Assembly: GCA_039105265.1 (NCBI GenBank)
Contig: JAPFFF010000015.1
Coordinates: forward strand, 124,001 to 188,000
DNA length: 64,000 nt
Origin: Tritrichomonas musculus
Lineage: Eukaryota; Parabasalia; Tritrichomonadida; Tritrichomonadidae
Reading direction: 5' to 3'
Under the pieces are notes generated by a model. That model saw only the letters and a list, made by a program, of their open reading frames with translations. It had not been told where the DNA came from and made no database searches. The position numbers and the translations under genes were made by a program. Shown piece after piece: positions 58,024-64,000 of this stretch (the stretch's first letter is position 1; every line of letters starts with the position of its first letter).

Positions 58024-58440
58024 GGTAGCTTATGAGGAAAAAGGTAGCTTATGAGGAAAAAGGTAGCTTATGAGGAAAAAGGTAGCTTATGAGGAAAAAG
58101 GTAGCTTATGAGGAAAAAGGTAGCTTATGAGGAAAAAGGTAGCTTATGAGGAAAAAGGTAGCTTATGAGGAAAAAGGTAGCTTATGAGGAAAAAGGTAGC
58201 TTATGAGGAAAAAGGTAGCTTATGAGGAAAAAGGTAGCTTATGAGGAAAAAGGTAGCTTATGAGGAAAAAGGTAGCTTATGAGGAAAAAGGTAGCTTATG
58301 AGGAAAAAGGTAGCTTATGAGGAAAAAGGTAGCTTATGAGGAAAAAGGTAGCTTATGAGGAAAAAGGTAGCTTATGAGGAAAAAGGTAGCTTATGAGGAA
58401 AAAGGTAGCTTATGAGGAAAAAGGTAGCTTATGAGGAAAA
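58022..58440. repeat. Tandem array of a 19-bp unit, about 22 copies
   Basis: The unit is ggtagcttatgaggaaaaa. Copies are nearly perfect over the whole array, which points to recent expansion or ongoing homogenisation. It lies between convergent Polinton genes. No frame runs through it, because the unit carries TGA and TAG in the forward frames. Confidence 0.95.
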
Positions 58441-58468
58441 ACATGTAGTTAAAAAAACTTTTTTTTAG

Positions 58469-58894
58469 TTATTCATTTTTCTTGTAGTACATTGTGATGA
58501 ACTTCTTGTTTCTTTTCACTTTCTTATGTGTAAAGTGTCTCTTTGTTCCATCGAGATGCCCGAAACCAAGTCGAGTAATAGATAGTTCATGACCAAAGAA
58601 CATGTTGTACAAGTTAACAATGTCTCTTGCAGGATAACAATCTTTCTCGAGGTTGTCAAACCATTCATCATACCTCTTTTTTTGTTTTGCTCGAAGTCGA
58701 TGTGCATCATTTTCAAGAGCATGAGCATAATTTTCACACATCGTTCTTAAATTTGATGTATCATCTTCAACTTTTAGTTGAGATATTTTTTTCGACATGT
58801 TTATATTAATTTTGTAGTCGAATGAATCATGATCTTTAGGAGGTGTTTGTTTTTGTAAAATATCTTCTATTTTATCTTCTTCTTCATTCATCAT
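58469..58894 (-). CDS. Unrecognised Polinton protein (141 residues, minus strand)
   Basis: An acidic N-terminus is followed by a helical stretch (NLRTMCENYAHALENDAHRL, then KQKKRYDEWFDNLEKDC) and a basic C-terminus (THKKVKRNKKFITMYYKKNE). It could be a small nucleic-acid-binding or scaffolding protein. It faces the 19-bp array and is followed on its other side by a 190-base AT-rich spacer before the next plus-strand gene. Confidence 0.45.
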   Translation of the reverse strand: MMNEEEDKIEDILQKQTPPKDHDSFDYKININMSKKISQLKVEDDTSNLRTMCENYAHALENDAHRLRAKQKKRYDEWFDNLEKDCYPARDIVNLYNMFFGHELSITRLGFGHLDGTKRHFTHKKVKRNKKFITMYYKKNE

Positions 58895-59084
58895 TAATAA
58901 AATAATAGTGATATTAATAAATATATTTTTTTAAAATTTCAATATATTTTATTTTTTTTAATTCAATTTTTGAATTTTTATAGTGTATATAACTTTTTCA
59001 AAGAAAAATATCCACCTTCGAGTTTTTCTACGAAATTTAAAATTTAGTGATATCAACTAGAAAATAGATCATTTTTATACTTGT

Positions 59085-59687
59085 ATGTCATACAACTACA
59101 GCTCAGACAGCGATGTTAGTCTATTTGACTCGATCGAGCAATCGGGTCAACAAGCTCCACCATCAGATCCGCCATCAGCTCCACCCACAGAAGATTGGAT
59201 CAAGAACATGACCCCAGAACAACTCGAATCCATGAGACAGTTCATCATGAAGCAGCAAGAAGAAGAAGCAGCTAGATTGAAGAAGAAGCAAGAAGAAGAA
59301 GAAGCAGCTAGATTGAAGAAGAAGCAAGAAGAAGAAGAAGCAGCTCGATTGAAGAAGCAACAAGAAGAAGAAGCAGCTAGATTGAAGAAGCAGCAAGAAG
59401 AAGAAGCAAGAAGGAAGAAGAAGCAAGAAGAAGAAGCATTAGCAAGATTGAAGCAAGAAGACGATGCAAGAAGGAAGAATCCATATGTTCCAATTTCAAA
59501 TAAAGTCTTTCCACCACCTCGCTCATATAATATAATACAAGTTCCTCCACCTCCTCCACCTCCATCTAATCAACAAATACCGCCACCTCCAAGTGTTCTT
59601 GCTAGACCATCTTCATTTGCCGAGAAACAAAAATTCGGTTCCAATCCAAAAGAAGAAACAAAGATAGAAGAGAGAAGAAGAAGTTGA
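59085..59687 (+). CDS. Polinton protein with Glu/Lys-rich coiled-coil repeats
   Basis: The N-terminus is acidic and Pro-rich (SAPPTEDWIKNMTPEQLESM). Six or so repeats of EEEAARLKKKQ (about residues 55-120) and proline runs (PPPPPPPSNQQIPPPP) follow. The repeats predict a long, highly charged helix. Probably structural; no homologue recognised. Confidence 0.45.
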   Translation: MSYNYSSDSDVSLFDSIEQSGQQAPPSDPPSAPPTEDWIKNMTPEQLESMRQFIMKQQEEEAARLKKKQEEEEAARLKKKQEEEEAARLKKQQEEEAARLKKQQEEEARRKKKQEEEALARLKQEDDARRKNPYVPISNKVFPPPRSYNIIQVPPPPPPPSNQQIPPPPSVLARPSSFAEKQKFGSNPKEETKIEERRRS

Positions 59688-59751
59688 TCATGAACAAGAA
59701 CAAGAACCAGTTCACAGAGAACCATATAAGCCACCGAAAAGTGTTCATGAT

Positions 59752-60489
59752 ATGAAATCCAATAGTGATTATAAGGAGGATAATGTTCGTCCATTCGACT
59801 TTCGAGAAGAAATGGAACAATTAATAGAAGAAAATGAAAACTTGAAAGAACGATTAACGAAGTTGGAGGAGAAAATGACTGGTGTAGAATATAACATTCA
59901 AGACATAAATCACAATGCTGAAGAACTCAGGAAAGACATTGATGATAACGACGAATACGCACTCGAGCTGATGAAATTGGAACTTGCTCCAAAAAAGGTG
60001 GCGAAGTACATTAACAAAATTCACGATCTAAAGAAGGACGTGGCGGATCTGAAAAATGCTCAACAAGCTGGTCCTCCAACAGATGATGCATTTGCTGAAA
60101 AGTTGGCAAGATCGAGATTGATGATGGTAGAAGTTGATTATCTTCGAAACATGATGGACGCTATTGAATCATATGACAAGAAAAAAGCACCAGAGATGAT
60201 AAACGTGTTCAAGTCCTATGGATGGAAGTTGTCCAATTGCATTTATCATCTTCGACCATACTTATCACCAGAAGAGAAAGAGAAGTTGGACAAAGCATGC
60301 AGCTTCGAGAGAAGTGGAAGGAAGCAATCACCGAAGCAAGTGCTGAAAGCCATGAGGCAATGGGGTGAATCAATGGAGAAGAACGAAATTCAACGGAACT
60401 CTGAATCGAAGGTGAAAGGAAATGAGTTCCAATATCATTTTCCACATCTCGATGATAATGTCGTTGATGATGATGATTACCCCCAATAA
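59752..60489 (+). CDS. Coiled-coil Polinton protein (245 residues)
   Basis: A leucine-zipper-like segment (MEQLIEENENLKERLTKLEE) at about 22-41 is followed by further helices (VDYLRNMMDAIESYDKKKAP) and a basic region near KQSPKQVLKAMRQWGESMEK. The tail is acidic (DNVVDDDDYPQ). It is the last gene before the polymerase. Not identified; possibly a terminal-protein, scaffold or fibre-type role, but nothing confirms any of these. Confidence 0.45.
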   Translation: MKSNSDYKEDNVRPFDFREEMEQLIEENENLKERLTKLEEKMTGVEYNIQDINHNAEELRKDIDDNDEYALELMKLELAPKKVAKYINKIHDLKKDVADLKNAQQAGPPTDDAFAEKLARSRLMMVEVDYLRNMMDAIESYDKKKAPEMINVFKSYGWKLSNCIYHLRPYLSPEEKEKLDKACSFERSGRKQSPKQVLKAMRQWGESMEKNEIQRNSESKVKGNEFQYHFPHLDDNVVDDDDYPQ

Positions 60490-60563
60490 GATAGGTCATA
60501 ACTAAAAAAATAATTTTTTTAACTTTTTCTTTGTTTTTATTTTTATCGTTTCACTTTTATTTT

Positions 60564-63500
60564 ATGTTAAACATGAACAAGGACATTGAAGATAATTTTT
60601 TAGATGCTATTGGAGATGTCTATGCTGATACAAAATCACAGTTTCGTCGTGAATATAATCGACGTGCAAAACAATACCAAAAGAAAGACAAATTTAAAGA
60701 AGAAATGAGGAAGCTCATGATTCCTGCAGGACAAGGTATTGGTTTTGCTACAGACATCAATCAAGATGAAGATAAGAGGTACGCATTTACGGAAGCACTA
60801 CGACAGATACATAAAAAGAAAAATGTTGGAAGACCTATTGTTAAAGCAATTGCACTTGATGGAACTTATAAGTACTTCACACTCAGTGATAAGCACAACA
60901 TCGAAAGTACATTAGGTCATATAACAGGAGAACTTGATTTAAGTGAAGACCAATCAGACACTAATCCATATATCTCAAACATGTTCATTCCAGTTCGATA
61001 TGAGGTACAATTTATTGACATGAACAAAACAAATGATGGTGTTCATTTTAGAACCAAGATGCAAGATATGGATACTCATGAAATCTATGATGATGAAGTC
61101 GAAATTGATGAAGACTATCGAAATACACCAGAAGGTAGTTTTTTCCCATACATCAATCTATCACCTATAGACTTATCTACATACCAAATCTTTCATGAGG
61201 TAAGGAAAGAGAACTACAGAGATAATTGTTTTGTATATGCTTGTATACAATCAGGTGTGTTCACTGATGATGAAATAGATGACTTACGATTTTTTGTTCA
61301 AACAAGAGCCATACCCAATAACAAGATAGAAGAAGTAGCTAAAAAGTTCAAGTGCAATTTTAGTATCATTAGAATTGTTGAACAACCTGATAAATACAAG
61401 TATGAAACAAGAATCAACACCAGAAAGAAAAAATGGTCTGTTGATTTTAAAAGAGAAGTTAACCTGATATTGTTCAAAGACCATTATATGCTCAACAGGA
61501 AAATACCTTGTACATTATTCTACCTTCAACACTATGAAGAACTTGATAGAACATTTGCATATATGCCTTTTGACAAAAGATGTATGATAGCAAGATTGGA
61601 GAAAAATGGAAAGACTGTCAAAGACTATAAACATGAAGGAATCAAACCAATAACCTTTTTCCAAAAGATGTTTGAGTTACATCTATTTGAAGAAATCAAA
61701 GCATGCGAAATGGATATTATCAACACAACTGAATATGAACATGTTAATGACTATGTAAGTCTCGAATATAATGCAGAACAGAGTACAAGACTCATTGAGA
61801 ATAATAAAAAGAAACAAAATACATGGTCAAGGATTTATTATAGTGACTTCGAAACAAACTCGACAGTCAGTCCACATATACCATATCTCAATTGTACGAT
61901 CTTTCGAGATGGAGCCAACATACATAAAATATCTATTCAAGGTGAAGATTGTGGACAGAAGCTCTTGAATTATTTATGGAGTGGCTCATTAACATATTTT
62001 CACAACCTCAAGTATGATGCATGCTTTTTCATTAACACACCTGGATGGGATACACAGATAACAGAACGAAGTGGAACTGTGTTGCAAATCATCATGACAT
62101 TATTCGAAGAAGGTACAAGGAAAGTCAAAAAGAGATTAACATTCAGGAACTCATATAGTATAATACCACAAGCATTAAGTAAATTTGCTACAATGTTCAA
62201 CCTCAATGTTCACAAGGAAGTCATGGCATATAAGCTATATACACAAGAGAACATTCAAAGAAGAATTGTTGATGCTACTGAGTTCCAACAGCAATACATC
62301 GATGAAAATGCAGATAAGTTATCGAAAGCACAACTTGATGCAAACTGCAAGCAGATTATCGAAAATGCAAAAATCGCAAATTGCTATAATGATGGCAAAA
62401 TCGACATCATTAAATATGCCATCTTCTATTGTTTCAAGGACTGTATTGTTTTGATGAAGGGAATGGAAAAATTTAATGAAGACCTGAAAGCAGTCTTTAA
62501 AGAGACAAAGACAGATATGTATGGTGTTCATGATTTTATATCTATAAGTGCTATTGGATACTGCTTTGCCAAGAAATATGGTTGCTTTGATGGATGTTAT
62601 GAACTATCAGGTAAGTGTCAAGACTTCATACAACGATGTGTCTCTGGTGGAAGAACAATGACAGCAGGTAATGAAAAGCAATACATCGAAGGAAAGATAC
62701 AAGACTTTGATGCAGTTAGCTTATATCCATCTGCAATGTATGTTATGGATGGTATACCATTAGGAAGACCTAAAGTAATACCACAAGGTACAACACATGA
62801 ACAACTTATGCAATATGATACATTCTTTATCGAAGTCAACATCAAGAAACTCGAATGTAAATCAAAAGAGCCATATAAATTTGGACAAGTATTTACAAGG
62901 AATGAAGCAGGTAGTAAAATATTCGGCAATTTCCTTGTTGACCATTATTATATCGATAAAGTAGGTCTCATGGACTTGTTCGAATTTTATGATGTTGAAT
63001 ATGAGTTAATACGTGGCTATTACTTTGATGAAGGATTTAACAAGAAAATCAATGAGTTCATTGAGAAGCTCTTTAATCTCAGGGCAAGTTATAAAAAGCA
63101 AAAGAACCCTCTTGAACAAACAATAAAGCTCCTCCTCAACTCCATATATGGCAAGTCAATATTGAAAGCAACAAAGACTGAAACCAAGACAGTACCAAAA
63201 AGCCAACTATACAAGTACCTCTGGAGGAACTACAACTTTATCAAGGAGGTTGTTGAAGATGCTAATATTGATAAGTGCTATGTCAAGAAGTTGAAACCAA
63301 TTAATGACCATTTCAACCTACCTCAATTTGGTGCAAGCGTTCTCTCTTGGAGTAAGCACTTAATGAACAGGGTTATGGCTACAGCTGAGCAAGCAGGTAT
63401 ACCTATCTTTTATCAAGATACTGATAGTATGCATGTACTTGAAAAAGATGTACCAAGGATAGCTGACTTATTTCAGTTCAAGTATCATCAACCTCTTATT

Positions 63501-63848
63501 GGAAAAAATATGTGTCAGTTTCATAATGACTTTGATGAGTTCGAAGGTAGTCAAGGGGAAATACACTCAAGAAAACTCATTGCACTTGGTAAAAAGAGCT
63601 ACCTCGATATCTTGGTTGATGAACAAGGAAATGAAGGATATCATATTAGACTCAAAGGAATTCCAAAACAAGTTATTCTCAACAAGTGCAAAAGGATGGA
63701 TATCTCAGTTGAAGAGCTTTTTGAAAGAATGCATGAAGGAGAAAGTATGACATTTGATTTGTTGGATGGTTCGAATGCATTCAGGAAGTCAAAGACATTT
63801 CAACAAACCAACTTACCTAAATTTGCACGTACTCTTAGGTTTACTTAG
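60564..63848 (+). CDS. polB: Protein-primed family B DNA polymerase of the Polinton
   Basis: From the ATG at 60564 there are 1094 residues. A long N-terminal region (1-400) may include a terminal-protein or protease-like part (YRDNCFVYACIQSGVFTDDE resembles an OTU-type start). The exonuclease starts near YYSDFETNS, and the polymerase domain has DFDAVSLYPSAM (motif A), LLLNSIYGKS (motif B) and YQDTDSMHV (motif C). These are the hallmarks of protein-primed PolB in Polintons, adenoviruses and mitochondrial plasmids. The enzyme copies the linear element from its ends. Confidence 0.9.
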   Translation: MLNMNKDIEDNFLDAIGDVYADTKSQFRREYNRRAKQYQKKDKFKEEMRKLMIPAGQGIGFATDINQDEDKRYAFTEALRQIHKKKNVGRPIVKAIALDGTYKYFTLSDKHNIESTLGHITGELDLSEDQSDTNPYISNMFIPVRYEVQFIDMNKTNDGVHFRTKMQDMDTHEIYDDEVEIDEDYRNTPEGSFFPYINLSPIDLSTYQIFHEVRKENYRDNCFVYACIQSGVFTDDEIDDLRFFVQTRAIPNNKIEEVAKKFKCNFSIIRIVEQPDKYKYETRINTRKKKWSVDFKREVNLILFKDHYMLNRKIPCTLFYLQHYEELDRTFAYMPFDKRCMIARLEKNGKTVKDYKHEGIKPITFFQKMFELHLFEEIKACEMDIINTTEYEHVNDYVSLEYNAEQSTRLIENNKKKQNTWSRIYYSDFETNSTVSPHIPYLNCTIFRDGANIHKISIQGEDCGQKLLNYLWSGSLTYFHNLKYDACFFINTPGWDTQITERSGTVLQIIMTLFEEGTRKVKKRLTFRNSYSIIPQALSKFATMFNLNVHKEVMAYKLYTQENIQRRIVDATEFQQQYIDENADKLSKAQLDANCKQIIENAKIANCYNDGKIDIIKYAIFYCFKDCIVLMKGMEKFNEDLKAVFKETKTDMYGVHDFISISAIGYCFAKKYGCFDGCYELSGKCQDFIQRCVSGGRTMTAGNEKQYIEGKIQDFDAVSLYPSAMYVMDGIPLGRPKVIPQGTTHEQLMQYDTFFIEVNIKKLECKSKEPYKFGQVFTRNEAGSKIFGNFLVDHYYIDKVGLMDLFEFYDVEYELIRGYYFDEGFNKKINEFIEKLFNLRASYKKQKNPLEQTIKLLLNSIYGKSILKATKTETKTVPKSQLYKYLWRNYNFIKEVVEDANIDKCYVKKLKPINDHFNLPQFGASVLSWSKHLMNRVMATAEQAGIPIFYQDTDSMHVLEKDVPRIADLFQFKYHQPLIGKNMCQFHNDFDEFEGSQGEIHSRKLIALGKKSYLDILVDEQGNEGYHIRLKGIPKQVILNKCKRMDISVEELFERMHEGESMTFDLLDGSNAFRKSKTFQQTNLPKFARTLRFT

Positions 63849-64000
63849 TTATAACATCATTGATATCAGTCGAGTTGGATGGTTTAATTTTGATAGTTAT
63901 GAACAAAGGACTTTTTAACAATATCGGCTGGTATTGAAAATCTACTAAACTTAATTCTAAAAACTTTAATGAATCTGTAAATGTTTTTATTTTTAAAGGC
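63849..64000. other. Polinton sequence after the polymerase gene
   Basis: These are AT-rich bases with no gene start seen. The right terminal repeat has not been reached. Confidence 0.4.

Larger units (their letters stand above)
47143..64000 (+). mobile_element. Polinton (Maverick), left 16.9 kb visible, runs off the window
   Basis: It begins at about 47143 with the terminal motif agtagtatatactagtcggt and a terminal repeat, and carries the Polinton hallmark set: cysteine protease, retroviral-type integrase, packaging ATPase, probable major capsid protein and protein-primed DNA polymerase B. Most genes are on the plus strand with gaps of 10-50 bases. Family elements are usually 15-20 kb, so the right terminal repeat should lie not far past the window. 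The visible part looks nearly whole, with about one possible break, so the insertion is probably recent. Target duplication cannot be tested without the other end. Confidence 0.95.

Noticed and set aside
58022-58440. CRISPR array
   Set aside because: The 19-bp units are contiguous with no unique spacers.
59175-59426. Leu/Phe-rich minus-strand frame that looks like a membrane protein
   Set aside because: It is the complement of the Glu/Lys-rich coiled-coil repeats of the plus-strand Polinton gene.

Overview
This is a very AT-rich window whose ordinary genes are intronless and whose gene-free stretches are long and crowded with short inverted-repeat elements. It carries Polinton (Maverick) ends and genes at both edges, mariner remnants with the terminal motif ctcccgactttttaa, a small bromodomain protein, and Inr-like TCAYW motifs just upstream of some start codons. 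Together these suggest a parabasalid protist, most likely a trichomonad of the Tritrichomonas type. The organism call is inference; no rRNA or tRNA gene was recognised.

Layout. 1-320 is the tail of one Polinton. 321-16310 is transposon-rich: a DDE transposase in two overlapping frames (2941-4907), several foldback or MITE elements, an unrecognised broken coding remnant (7679-8385), and a nested pile-up at 8562-13247. In that pile-up a fragment of an unrecognised gene carries a MITE and a mariner, and the mariner is cut by a Polinton end. A second partial copy of the same gene fragment, without the MITE, sits at 8562-8783. A small bromodomain gene (13403-13723) follows.

16311-34274 is a housekeeping block: an importin-beta family karyopherin, a PH-domain AGC kinase resembling Akt/PKB, a class I histone deacetylase, a large multi-pass membrane protein with Asn/Asp repeats, a GAF-domain protein with a cyclic-nucleotide phosphodiesterase-like C-terminus, and a 14-3-3 protein. 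A 1.3 kb inverted-repeat transposon with a strikingly GC-rich interior lies between the importin and the kinase. 34275-47142 is gene-poor: one unrecognised 197-residue protein, then a MoxR-like AAA+ protein convergent with a MutL homologue of the MLH1 type.

47143-64000 is most of a Polinton running off the right edge. It has a terminal repeat, an HNH endonuclease, a cysteine protease, a retroviral-type integrase, a packaging ATPase, a probable major capsid protein, several small unknown proteins and a protein-primed family B DNA polymerase. Its genes are tightly packed and mostly on one strand. The visible part looks nearly whole, with about one possible break, so it is probably a young insertion. 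Points most worth following up are the possible -1 frameshift site in the DDE transposase, the GC-rich cargo of the 1.3 kb transposon, the nested insertion with its matching empty-site copy, and the HNH gene beside the Polinton terminal repeat.
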